Below, piece by piece: positions 25,543-33,736 of a stretch of 55,655 nucleotides of DNA. Both the position numbers and the translations under genes were made by a program. The notes under the pieces were generated by a model. It saw only the letters and a program-made list of their open reading frames with translations. It ran no database searches and was not told the DNA's origin. Origin of the DNA: Bacteroides sp. (lineage in GTDB: Bacteria > Bacteroidota > Bacteroidia > Bacteroidales > Muribaculaceae); NCBI GenBank assembly GCA_014801585.1, contig JAAVDX010000018.1, positions 169,826 to 225,480 on the forward strand. Direction: 5' to 3'. How positions within the stretch are numbered: the stretch's first letter is position 1; every line of letters begins with the position of its first letter.

Positions 25543-26718
25543 ATGACCCAAGATATAGATTTCTCCGACATAGCGCCTCTGGACGACAGCGTATTCCACT
25601 CCACTATGGAGCGTCTCGTGAAGGAACCCGGTTTCCTCCACGCGATTAAATATGCTCTTCCGGAGCGCGATCTCCCGGTCTTGCTCGAGGAGTTGGGTAA
25701 GATCGACAATAAATATGATTTCCAACATCAGATAATGTTCCCGTTCCTTGAAATGCTGGCCAAGACCACTACCGACGGAATTACACTCGGCGGTATAAAG
25801 CATTTCAATCCGGCGCTGAATTATACCTTCATCACCAACCATCGCGACATAGTGTTGGATGCTTCTTTCCTCAATCTGGCTTTCCTCCGGCGCAATATAC
25901 CGACCTCGGAAGTGGCTATCGGCGATAATCTCCTGATTTTCGACTGGATTAAGGATCTTGTCCGACTAAATAAGAGTTTCATCGTCAAACGCAACACCGG
26001 CCTGCGCGAAGGGCTGCTTGCAGCTAAGAAACTATCGGCATATATTCATTACTGTCTGCTTGAGAAACACGAGTCAGTATGGATCGCTCAGCGCGAAGGA
26101 CGTGCAAAGGATTCCTCCGATCATACTCAGGAATCGCTCATTAAGATGCTTGCTATCAACGGCGAAGGCGACTTCATGGATCGACTCAAGGAGATTAATC
26201 TTATGCCCGTGGCAATCAGCTACGAATATGACCCCAACGATTATCTTAAAGTCCGCGAGTTCCTCATGCGCCGCCGCGATCCGGAATTTAAGAAGTCTCA
26301 ACGCGACGACCTCTTCTCAATGGAGACCGGACTGCTGCAGTTTAAGGGTAAGGTACATTTCCAGATGACTCCGCGCATCAATTCCAAACTCGATCAGATC
26401 GGCCGATTCAAAGATAACAACACCGCTGCAAAATATGTAGTGAAGATCATTGACCAGGCAATACACCGCTCTTACATGATCTTCTCTATCAACTATGTGG
26501 CATTCGATCTGCTTCATAACACGACACGTTTTGAAGCAGAATATACCCCCGAACGCAAACAGGAGGTAATCGAATATTTCAACCGACAGCTCGACAAAGT
26601 AGACCTCCCCGATATCACCCCCGAAGAGCGCGAATATATGATGACGATGATGCTCACCATGTATGCCAACCCCCTCAAAAACAAACTCCGCACAATTCTC
26701 GGCGGTGCCCTTGAATAA
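25543..26718 (+). CDS. Glycerol-3-phosphate acyltransferase-like (PlsC superfamily) protein
   Basis: 391 aa. An acyltransferase block starts at FITNHRDIVLDASFL, about residue 95, and later has QREGRAKDSSD, matching the EGxR substrate motif. The catalytic His-Asp pair reads H-x5-D rather than the usual H-x4-D, possibly a feature of this subfamily. No membrane helix is obvious. Likely role: acylation of a glycerol-phosphate or related lipid at the inner membrane. A -7-like box TAAATTTG lies at 25455-25462. Confidence 0.8.
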   Translation: MTQDIDFSDIAPLDDSVFHSTMERLVKEPGFLHAIKYALPERDLPVLLEELGKIDNKYDFQHQIMFPFLEMLAKTTTDGITLGGIKHFNPALNYTFITNHRDIVLDASFLNLAFLRRNIPTSEVAIGDNLLIFDWIKDLVRLNKSFIVKRNTGLREGLLAAKKLSAYIHYCLLEKHESVWIAQREGRAKDSSDHTQESLIKMLAINGEGDFMDRLKEINLMPVAISYEYDPNDYLKVREFLMRRRDPEFKKSQRDDLFSMETGLLQFKGKVHFQMTPRINSKLDQIGRFKDNNTAAKYVVKIIDQAIHRSYMIFSINYVAFDLLHNTTRFEAEYTPERKQEVIEYFNRQLDKVDLPDITPEEREYMMTMMLTMYANPLKNKLRTILGGALE

Positions 26719-26810
26719 ATCTTTGTTCACTGCCTCAAATACGACAGTTGCATCGATTAAGGTCGCCGACCCTGATTAAATTGTATTTGTATCTTCTCAA
26801 TCCGAAAGTT

Positions 26811-28067
26811 ATGAGAATTCCTCTTATGATGGCCCTGACACTCATTATATTGTCAGTGGCCGTCGATTCATATATATTTGCCGATATTCGTCGCAATTTC
26901 CCTCGCCGGAGAGCTGCAGCAATCGCCTACGGCATTCTCTCCGTACTCTGCTGGATTTTTATCCTCATCTGTATCCTTATGCCACGCCGCGATGTAGGAA
27001 GCGGCATAGAGTTTCAGATGTGGGGCATATACGCTTATCTGTCGGTATATGTGCCTAAGATTATCTTTACCCTGTTCTCTATTCTCGGAGGCCTTCCGCG
27101 CCTTTTCGGCCGAAGGACATGGCATACGGGTAAATGGATCGGCCTCCCCTTGGCGGTCATCAGTTTCGTTGCTATGTGGTGGGGAGCTCTCGTCACCCGC
27201 TCACAGATTGAGGTCGTCGACGTGAACATTTCCTCACCGCGTATTCCAAAAAGTTTTGATGGCTATAGGATTGTACAGATTTCGGATCTTCATGTAGGCA
27301 CGTGGGGCAATGATACACGTTTCATCTCCCGCCTGTGTGACTCTGTTAATGCACTCCGGCCCGACGCGATATTTTTCACAGGCGATATCGTAAATCGTCA
27401 GACCGGTGAACTCCAGCCGTTCCTTCGCGCTCTTTCCGGACTGAAAGCAAAAGATGGCGTCTACTCAATCCTCGGCAATCACGACTATGGAGATTATATC
27501 GACTGGCCGACTCCTCAGGAAAAGAATGAGAATCTGCAGTTGCTAAAGAATTGGCAACGCCAGATCGGATGGCGCCTCCTGAATAACGAACGCACTGATC
27601 TGATTGCCAATGGCGACACTATTCAGCTCATCGGAGTCGAAAACTGGGGCGAACCTCCCTTCCATCAATACGGGCATCTTCTTGACGCCTACCCCCTATC
27701 GACCGATTCCGTCAAGAATCTCAAAGACAACCGCTACAAGATTCTCCTGACACATAACCCCGAACACTGGCTGCGGGAAGTGACAAAAATCTCAAATATC
27801 GACCTCACCTTATCCGGCCATACCCACGCCATGCAATTCGAACTCCGTCTCGGCAACTGGAAATGGAGTCCATCAGCCTTCCGATATGCCACATGGGGAG
27901 GACTTTACAGCCGTCCGGCCACCGACGGGACACCGATGAAACTCTACGTCAACATAGGAGCCGGTGAAGTCGGGATGCCTTTCCGCATAGGAGCTACTCC
28001 CGAAATAACAGTCATCACTCTCCACTCCGCGCCTGACGGAGAGTCCTCTCCCGCCAAAGAGATCTAA
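26811..28067 (+). CDS. Membrane-anchored metallophosphoesterase
   Basis: 418 aa from the ATG at 26811; a TTG 63 nt earlier also opens the frame but adds a non-family segment. Three or four N-terminal membrane helices (residues 1-150) precede a calcineurin-like domain: QISDLHVGTWG, FFTGDIVNRQ, LGNHDYGDY, LTHNPEHW and LSGHTHAMQFEL supply the metal ligands. Related YaeI/YkuE proteins hydrolyse UDP-diacylglucosamine-type or other phosphoesters at the membrane; the substrate here is unknown. Confidence 0.9.
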   Translation: MRIPLMMALTLIILSVAVDSYIFADIRRNFPRRRAAAIAYGILSVLCWIFILICILMPRRDVGSGIEFQMWGIYAYLSVYVPKIIFTLFSILGGLPRLFGRRTWHTGKWIGLPLAVISFVAMWWGALVTRSQIEVVDVNISSPRIPKSFDGYRIVQISDLHVGTWGNDTRFISRLCDSVNALRPDAIFFTGDIVNRQTGELQPFLRALSGLKAKDGVYSILGNHDYGDYIDWPTPQEKNENLQLLKNWQRQIGWRLLNNERTDLIANGDTIQLIGVENWGEPPFHQYGHLLDAYPLSTDSVKNLKDNRYKILLTHNPEHWLREVTKISNIDLTLSGHTHAMQFELRLGNWKWSPSAFRYATWGGLYSRPATDGTPMKLYVNIGAGEVGMPFRIGATPEITVITLHSAPDGESSPAKEI

Positions 28068-28108
28068 GTATCCGGAGATTTTAGTAAGATTTTTCACCTC
28101 ACATAGTT

Positions 28109-28495
28109 ATGCGCTACGTAATCGGGTTAGGTTCCAACTGCGAACCGCGAGAAACCCATCTGATCAATGCTCTCAATTCCCTGGCAACATTGGCCGACTC
28201 CATATATTCCTCTACCCATTACGAATCCCCTGCTCTGGGAGCATCCGGGAAGCCCCACTATCTGAACGCTGTGGCCGAGATAGAATCCTCCCTCCCGATC
28301 TATCTGCTCAACGCTCGCCTCAAAGAAATTGAGGCAGCTGAAGGCCGCGATGAAGAAGCAAGAGCCGAAGGCCGAGTCCCCCTCGATGCAGATATCGTAA
28401 TAGCCGGTGATGAGATCATCCGTCCCAAAGATTTCAAGCAGTTCTTTTTCCGGCGTGGCTACGAAGAACTCCGCAGCGACTTCGAAAAAGTCTGA
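28109..28495 (+). CDS. folK: HPPK (FolK)-like dihydropterin pyrophosphokinase, short form
   Basis: 128 aa, against about 160 for typical enzymes. GLGSN at the start, YLNAVAEIES, LKEIEAAEGR and PLDADIVIAGDEII match the HPPK pattern; the DxD metal-binding pair is D94/D96 or close. The C-terminal portion is shortened and there is a small deletion before PLDAD. HPPK transfers pyrophosphate from ATP to 6-hydroxymethyl-dihydropterin in folate synthesis. Activity of this short version is uncertain. Confidence 0.8.
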   Translation: MRYVIGLGSNCEPRETHLINALNSLATLADSIYSSTHYESPALGASGKPHYLNAVAEIESSLPIYLLNARLKEIEAAEGRDEEARAEGRVPLDADIVIAGDEIIRPKDFKQFFFRRGYEELRSDFEKV

Positions 28496-28580
28496 TATCT
28501 TCCCCAACCCACGACAGGCCTCATAGAGGTGAGAATGAAGTCTCAAAAGAAGAGACTGAATAAAAAAATCGCAACAGAGC

Positions 28581-28618
28581 AAAAAAATCTCCTCAAAAGA
28601 AAAAAATCTCCTCAAAAC
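28581..28618 (+). repeat. 19-bp tandem duplication upstream of bamD
   Basis: Two units, 28581-28599 and 28600-28618, start with aaaaaaatctcctcaaaa and differ only in the last base. They end about 60 nt before bamD, and a -7-like TAATTTTG follows at 28643-28650. Confidence 0.85.
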
Positions 28619-28676
28619 AATGGAAATTCCGATTTTTTTTATTAATTTTGCCTGCTCAAAGCGCCTTGAACCAACA

Positions 28677-29480
28677 ATGAAAGGAAAATTCCTGATAATC
28701 GCCGTCGTCGCACTCCTCCTCGGAGGTTGCGGAGAATACACAAAGGTTCTCAAATCCCGCGACGTCAACTATAGATACTCTTACGCCAAGAAGGCTTACG
28801 ACCAGAAGAAATATCTTCAGGCCGTGACCCTGCTTACCGACCTTATAACTCCTCTCCGCGGTACGGCCGACGGTGAGGAAGCTCTTTTCCTACTCGCCAT
28901 GTCCTACTACGAAAATAAGGACTACGCTAACTCCGGAGTGTACTTCAAAACTTACACCACCCGCTATCCCAAAGGTAAATTTGCCGAACTCGCCCGCTTC
29001 TACAACGGCTACGGCTATTACCTTGACTCACCCGATCCTCAGCTTGACCAATCAAGCACAATCAAGGCTATCGAGGCGCTTCAGTCATTCCTCGATTATT
29101 TCCCACGTTCCGACAAGGTGACTATCGCGCAGAACGCGATCTTCGAAATGCAGGATAAACTGACGCTAAAGGAGCTCCAGAATGCCCAGCTCTATTACAA
29201 CATGGGCAACTTCCTCGGCAATAATTACGAAGCTGCTATCATCACCTCGCAGAATGCCCTAAAGACTTACCCCTATTCCAAATATCGCGAAGACTTCGAA
29301 CTTCTGATCCTAAAATCAAAATATCAAGAAGCCAAACAGAGTGTTGATGAGCGAAAAGAGGAACGCTATCGCGACGTAATCGATGAATACTACTCCTTCA
29401 CCAACAACTTCCCGGAGTCGAAACATCTAAAGGAAGCTCAGAACATCTACAATCTCTCGCGCCATCATGTCAAAGACTGA
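28677..29480 (+). CDS. bamD: BamD outer-membrane assembly lipoprotein
   Basis: 267 aa from the ATG at 28677 (MKGKFLIIAVVALLLGGC), with lipobox LGGC. Five TPR-like helical repeats follow (YSYAKKAYDQKKYLQAVTLL, EALFLLAMSYYENKDYANSG, and so on). BamD is an essential part of the BAM complex, working with BamA to insert beta-barrel proteins. The upstream frame extension (19 codons) is rejected on signal peptide grounds. Confidence 0.93.
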   Translation: MKGKFLIIAVVALLLGGCGEYTKVLKSRDVNYRYSYAKKAYDQKKYLQAVTLLTDLITPLRGTADGEEALFLLAMSYYENKDYANSGVYFKTYTTRYPKGKFAELARFYNGYGYYLDSPDPQLDQSSTIKAIEALQSFLDYFPRSDKVTIAQNAIFEMQDKLTLKELQNAQLYYNMGNFLGNNYEAAIITSQNALKTYPYSKYREDFELLILKSKYQEAKQSVDERKEERYRDVIDEYYSFTNNFPESKHLKEAQNIYNLSRHHVKD

Positions 29481-29483
29481 TTG

Positions 29484-29606
29484 TTGATCTCCCTCCTTCC
29501 CTCTTCCCTCCTTCCCTCTTCACCCTCTCCCAAACTTCTATTCTCCCTAAACCCTCTCTCAAAATCTTCCCCAAAAACCTCTCTCACCCCCTCTGAGATC
29601 TCAATC
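29484..29606 (+). repeat. Polypyrimidine tract
   Basis: About 120 nt almost entirely C and T on the plus strand, with the near-repeat ccctccttccctctt twice at the start. It lies between bamD and the omega-like gene and carries no ORF. Confidence 0.7.
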
Positions 29607-29648
29607 TCAATCATTCCCAAGAAAACTCCTAATTATTGAATATAAGAT

Positions 29649-29984
29649 ATGGATTATAAGAAGACAAATGCTCCCCTGACTACAGTGACCCGCGACATGA
29701 TCGCAATGGCCGAGCAGACCGGCAACGTCTATGAGACTGTATGCATTATCGGAAAACGCGCCAACCAGATCGCTGCCGACCTCAAAAAGGAGCTTGAAAA
29801 GAAACTTGCGGAATTCGCTTCTTCCGACAATCTTGAGGAAGTGTCTGAAAACCGCGAACAGATCGAAATTTCTCGCTTCTACGAAAAACTTCCCAAGCCG
29901 ACTCTGATCGCTACTCAGGAATATATCGAGCATAAGCTCTATTTCTCCAACCCCCTCAAGGAGAAAGATCATCTCAAAGACTGA
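29649..29984 (+). CDS. rpoZ: RNA polymerase omega-like subunit
   Basis: 111 aa. The pattern MDYKKTNAPLTTVTRDMIAM, NVYETVCIIGKRANQI and ENREQIEISRFYEKLPKP is that of the Bacteroidetes omega/Rpb6-like protein. Omega helps assemble and stabilise RNA polymerase by binding the beta-prime subunit. Following bamD closely is the usual order in this phylum. Confidence 0.9.
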   Translation: MDYKKTNAPLTTVTRDMIAMAEQTGNVYETVCIIGKRANQIAADLKKELEKKLAEFASSDNLEEVSENREQIEISRFYEKLPKPTLIATQEYIEHKLYFSNPLKEKDHLKD

Positions 29985-30067
29985 ATCTTTTCAATCTACG
30001 CCACACGCTTGCGTACCGATAACTCCCCTCTCATTGCGCAACACGTAGAAAATGATGACACATAATC

Positions 30068-30102
30068 TCACCCGCCGGAACTGAATTTTTTCCGGCGGGT
30101 GA
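30068..30102. terminator. GC-rich hairpin after the omega-like gene
   Basis: Stem 30068-30079 with 30091-30102 (12 bp, core cccgccgga/tccggcggg). It is only 10 nt before the ATG at 30113, so it may end the upstream operon or affect translation of the next gene. Confidence 0.6.
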
Positions 30103-30112
30103 AGTCGTATAA

Positions 30113-31255
30113 ATGAATAAGACCGCGATCCACATCTTCAACCCGGAAGCTGACTACGCTCTTGCGGAGTTCAAAGAGTCATATACTCCCCCCGCTCCTG
30201 TAGTCAAACTACGACGCTCTCTCGCCCTGACCCCACTCCGATTTGCCCGACCGGAAGACTATATCCTAATCCTCGACAATCCTGATACCCTTCTCTCTGA
30301 TAGTCCCGATAAGGCCGATAAACAATATAAACCAACCAATGCGGATAAATCCAATAATTCGGATAAGCTCGATAAATCGGATGAACTCAATAAATCGGAT
30401 GAACTCGATTATTCGGATAACCGGATTATTACCCCTGCGAGATTTAAGGAATTCTTCAGGAAAGTAAGTGAGCGAAGTGAGGAGTATGAGATACGGCCGT
30501 GGAATTGGACTCCTGACCTTCGACATCGGCTTCGGCTTGCCGGAGCTCCGGAATCGCTCCTACCCTCTGATGAAACGCTCTTGTGGATAAGAGAGATTGC
30601 TTCCCGCTCTACTACCATTCCTTTCAATGAAGCGCTGAATATCCGGTTGTCGGAAAAAGGTCTGTCAAAACATATATCTCCGCTTCCTCTACGCTTTGAG
30701 GATGCAGACGATGCTATGGGATGGTGGAAGAAGACGGGTGAAAAGGCCTTCTTCAAATATCCATGGAGCAGTTCAGGACGAGGTGTGATGCTTGCGGATT
30801 CGAATCTGCCTACCGCAAAACTGAAGCAATGGATAGCAGGGGGGATCCGAAAACAAGGCTACGTAATGACCGAGACGTTTTTCCCTAAAAGCATTGATTT
30901 CGCAACAGAATGGCAGATTACCGACGGTAAAGCATCTTTCATAGGTCTCTCCCTCTTCTCTGCCTCAGAGAATGGCAACTATATTAGTAACGAAGTTGGC
31001 CGACAATCGGAACTTCTGAAAATTATTTCCGGCGTCGCGCCCGACTTCAATAAGGAATTTATAGAGGCTCAGAGGGAAAGTCTTGATCAGGTAATATCCG
31101 GGATTGCACCGGGCTACAACGGGTATGCCGGAATTGATATGATGGCATCAGCCAACGGCAGGATCCGTGGTGGTGTTGAACTAAATTTCCGCATGACCAT
31201 GGGGATTGTAGCACTTCTGGAAAATAACCAAAAATATGAAAAACCGGAGAAATGA
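30113..31255 (+). CDS. ATP-grasp-like protein with a low-complexity repeat insert
   Basis: 380 aa. The C-terminal half looks like an ATP-grasp domain: FFKYPWSSSGRGVMLAD (lysine plus glycine-rich loop), VMTETFFPKSIDFATEW, and GGVELNFRMTMG at the end, with the Mg-binding E and N. Known Bacteroidetes homologues are uncharacterised. Residues about 66-101 are a repetitive Asp/Lys/Ser insert (KSDELNKSDELDYSDN), from short in-frame tandem DNA repeats. The stop overlaps the start of the next gene (ATGA). Confidence 0.7.
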   Translation: MNKTAIHIFNPEADYALAEFKESYTPPAPVVKLRRSLALTPLRFARPEDYILILDNPDTLLSDSPDKADKQYKPTNADKSNNSDKLDKSDELNKSDELDYSDNRIITPARFKEFFRKVSERSEEYEIRPWNWTPDLRHRLRLAGAPESLLPSDETLLWIREIASRSTTIPFNEALNIRLSEKGLSKHISPLPLRFEDADDAMGWWKKTGEKAFFKYPWSSSGRGVMLADSNLPTAKLKQWIAGGIRKQGYVMTETFFPKSIDFATEWQITDGKASFIGLSLFSASENGNYISNEVGRQSELLKIISGVAPDFNKEFIEAQRESLDQVISGIAPGYNGYAGIDMMASANGRIRGGVELNFRMTMGIVALLENNQKYEKPEK

Positions 31256-32091
31256 AAACTAAAGTTCTGATACTTGGGATGGGAAATGTCGGCACACATC
31301 TCGCCAATGCCCTGAATCAAGCCGGAGTTGAGAGCGACCTGCAATCTTCACGCGACTCTCTTCCGGAACTCTACCGCTATTCCCACATTATCATTGCGAC
31401 GAAGGATGATGCAATAGCGTCGGTTGCCGCAAGACTTAATGAGGCTTTTGAAAGTCAAAGCCTGAAAGGTGCTCAAATCATCATGCATACCTCCGGTAGC
31501 ATACCATTAAGCGTATTGACAGATACTCTTCCGGCCGCTACCCCATGTGGAGTATTCTATCCGATGCAGACCTTTTCAAAAGGGGTTGACATGCGCTACG
31601 ACGACATTCCCTTTCTCCTTGAGGCTACCGACCTTCCTACCCTCGAATCTATAAAAGCCCTTGCCGCAAAGATATCTCCGAATATCATTGAGGCAGACTC
31701 AAAAGTAAGAGCGGACTACCATATCGGAGCTGTGCTCACCTGCAACTTCGCCAACCATCTCTGCGAACTCGCCGATGATTACCTCACCGGACAAAACCTC
31801 GATTTCAAATATCTTCTCCCACTCCTTCGTCAGACAGTTGCAAAACTCTCCACCACAAGTCCTGCAAAAGCCCAGACAGGTCCTGCAGTGCGCCACGACC
31901 AAAAGGTAATCGACTACCATCTCTCCCGGATAGCATCCGCAACACAACACTCCTCCGACGCCCAGACATCCTCATCCTCCCGGATCGCATCAGATACACA
32001 TCCCTCCTCCGACTCCCAGACATCCTCCACCTCCCGACTCGCCCGGATCTATACCCTCCTCACTGACTCAATCCGGAAATCACATCCTTAA
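31252..32091 (+). CDS. DUF2520 Rossmann-fold oxidoreductase-like protein
   Basis: 279 aa. The N-terminus VLILGMGNVGTHLANALNQA is a dinucleotide-binding Rossmann fold; HTSGSIPLSVL and CGVFYPMQTFSKG are DUF2520 landmarks, with NFANHLCELAD following. Near the C-terminus an 18-residue unit beginning SRIAS is tandemly duplicated (codons 225-242 and 243-260), expanding a short helix before the end. The reaction is unknown; related folds use NADP or F420. Overlaps the upstream gene by 4 nt and precedes kdsC, an order seen in Bacteroidetes. Confidence 0.85.
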   Translation: MKTKVLILGMGNVGTHLANALNQAGVESDLQSSRDSLPELYRYSHIIIATKDDAIASVAARLNEAFESQSLKGAQIIMHTSGSIPLSVLTDTLPAATPCGVFYPMQTFSKGVDMRYDDIPFLLEATDLPTLESIKALAAKISPNIIEADSKVRADYHIGAVLTCNFANHLCELADDYLTGQNLDFKYLLPLLRQTVAKLSTTSPAKAQTGPAVRHDQKVIDYHLSRIASATQHSSDAQTSSSSRIASDTHPSSDSQTSSTSRLARIYTLLTDSIRKSHP

Positions 32092-32180
32092 TTTATATAA
32101 GAGCAAACATACTCCTCCAACCTCAGAAAATCAGAATCCTCCGTTATGAAGTATCCTCCGTTATAAAGAATCATCAAATC

Positions 32181-32705
32181 ATGAGTAAAATAGCAAAAGA
32201 CCTCTCCCGAATCAAAGCATTCGTCTTCGACGTTGATGGCGTATTATCATCTGCGACTCTCCTTATAGGCGAAGACGGACAACCACTCCGCACTACCAAC
32301 CTCCACGACGGCTATGCGATCCGTGTAGCCCTCGAAGCAGGCTACAAGATCTGTATTATTACAGGTTGCAAGACCGACCGAATCGTAAAGCGTTTCAATC
32401 TCCTCGGCGTTACCGACGTATTCATCAAAGTCAGCAAGAAGATACCGGTGTTAGACGCATGGCTCGCCGACAACTCTCTCACCTACGAAGAGATCGCATA
32501 TATGGGCGATGACATCCCGGATCTTCCCTGCCTTCGACTTGCGGGTCTGTCGGCAGCTCCCTACGACGCAGCCTCTGAAGTGCTACAGACTGCCACATTC
32601 ATCTCCAAGATCGGAGGCGGCTACGGTTGCGCCCGCGATCTGATCGAATCTGTAATGCGAGCGCAGGATACCTGGACCCCCACGACCTCTGCAGTAGGTG
32701 CATGA
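32181..32705 (+). CDS. kdsC: KDO-8-phosphate phosphatase (KdsC), HAD family
   Basis: 174 aa. FDVDGVLSSATL holds the nucleophile Asp of HAD phosphatases, ITGCKTD the second motif, and GDDIPDLPCL the metal-binding motif. It has no cap domain, as in KdsC. It removes phosphate from KDO-8-P, giving KDO for the inner core of LPS. The 3' end is repeated just downstream (32699-32740). Confidence 0.92.
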   Translation: MSKIAKDLSRIKAFVFDVDGVLSSATLLIGEDGQPLRTTNLHDGYAIRVALEAGYKICIITGCKTDRIVKRFNLLGVTDVFIKVSKKIPVLDAWLADNSLTYEEIAYMGDDIPDLPCLRLAGLSAAPYDAASEVLQTATFISKIGGGYGCARDLIESVMRAQDTWTPTTSAVGA

Positions 32706-32821
32706 TACCTCCACAAAAGTGCATGATACCTCCACAATAGAATAGTCACCGCTCCAAAGAGTTGTTATGTTTCAACAGAGTTAGGACCGCTCCAAAGAGT
32801 TGTTACCTTCCCAAAGAGTTG
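32699..32821 (+). repeat. Tandem duplications after kdsC
   Basis: tgcatgatacctccacaa occurs at 32699-32716 and 32720-32737 (21-bp period), the first copy overlapping the kdsC stop. Further on, gctccaaagagttgtta occurs twice and cccaaagagttg once, before maf. Confidence 0.8.
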
Positions 32822-32850
32822 CAAAGAATCTTCTAAAAAATCGGATCTCA

Positions 32851-33429
32851 ATGAAAAATATTGAAAAATATCATATTCTTCTCGGAAGCAAATCGCCTCG
32901 CAGACGCGAATTGCTCCAGATGATGCGCATACCATTTAATGTAGTGACCATCTCCGGCGTTGAAGAGACATATCCCTATACTATGCCCCCCCGCGAAGTT
33001 CCCCTCTATCTCTCCGGCATCAAAGCCGATGCCTATCTTCCCCATCTTCGCGACAACGAACTCATCATCACGGCGGATACCCTCGTCATTCTCGGTGATA
33101 AAATTCTCGGTAAACCCCACTCTCACGAAGATGCTATGGCGACTCTCCGATCCCTTTCGGGGAAGACCCATCAGGTAGTGACCGGAGTCACCATCGCTAC
33201 CCGAGAGCGTCGCACATCCTTCTCATCCGTCACGGATGTAACTTTTGGTCAACTGACCGATGAGGAAATCTGCTACTATGTCGACAATTTCAATCCGATG
33301 GACAAAGCCGGAGCCTACGGCATACAGGAATGGATCGGTGGAGCAGCCGTAGAAAAAATCGACGGTAGCTTCTACAACGTAATGGGTCTTCCCATTCAGC
33401 GCCTTTACAAAGAACTACAAATCTTCTAA
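32851..33429 (+). CDS. maf: Maf-like nucleoside triphosphate pyrophosphatase
   Basis: 192 aa from the ATG at 32851. LLGSKSPRRRELL is the Maf signature; ITADTLVILGDKILGKP and DKAGAYGIQEW are the other conserved blocks. Maf/YhdE/YceF proteins hydrolyse dTTP, UTP or modified nucleotides to monophosphates, a house-cleaning role. Follows kdsC as in related genomes. Confidence 0.93.
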   Translation: MKNIEKYHILLGSKSPRRRELLQMMRIPFNVVTISGVEETYPYTMPPREVPLYLSGIKADAYLPHLRDNELIITADTLVILGDKILGKPHSHEDAMATLRSLSGKTHQVVTGVTIATRERRTSFSSVTDVTFGQLTDEEICYYVDNFNPMDKAGAYGIQEWIGGAAVEKIDGSFYNVMGLPIQRLYKELQIF

Positions 33430-33462
33430 AAAAGAGATAAGACCGCATATCAGTTTGAAAAG

Positions 33463-33560
33463 CAGACCGCCGAGAAATAAAGGTCTGATATGTATATGAC
33501 AGACCGCAGTAAATAAAGATCTGATATGCATATGACAGACCGCAGTAATTAATGCAGGTC
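33463..33560. repeat. 36-37 bp tandem repeat with internal dyads
   Basis: cagaccgc recurs at 33463, 33500 and 33536. Each unit contains a small palindrome (ggtctg...cagacc). It lies in the convergent maf-clpB region. Confidence 0.75.
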
Positions 33561-33567
33561 TGACAAT

Positions 33568-33609
33568 AAAGAGCAGTCCGGCGTGATTTTACACACCGGA
33601 CTGTTCTTT
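33568..33609. terminator. Bidirectional terminator between maf and clpB
   Basis: Arms 33568-33585 and 33592-33609 pair over 18 bp with two G.U-type differences and A/T flanks on both sides. Serves convergent genes. Confidence 0.8.
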
Positions 33610-33635
33610 ATTTTATGCCTTATCAGGCTGATATT

Positions 33636-33736
33636 TTATTCATTGAGGGATAGGAACTTACCCCCTTACTCATTGAGGGATAGGAGTCTATCACTCTTTC
33701 TCATTGAGGGATAGGAGTTTATCACTCTTTCTCATT
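33636..33736 (-). repeat. 31-bp tandem copies of the clpB 3' end
   Basis: tcactctttctcatt (the last clpB codons and stop, read on plus) at 33722-33736 recurs at 33691-33705 and, degraded, at 33660-33674. Each is followed by gagggatagga; a partial unit starts at 33636. Confidence 0.85.

Noticed and set aside
33463-33560. CRISPR-like array
   Set aside because: Units are contiguous without unique spacers, so it is a tandem repeat.
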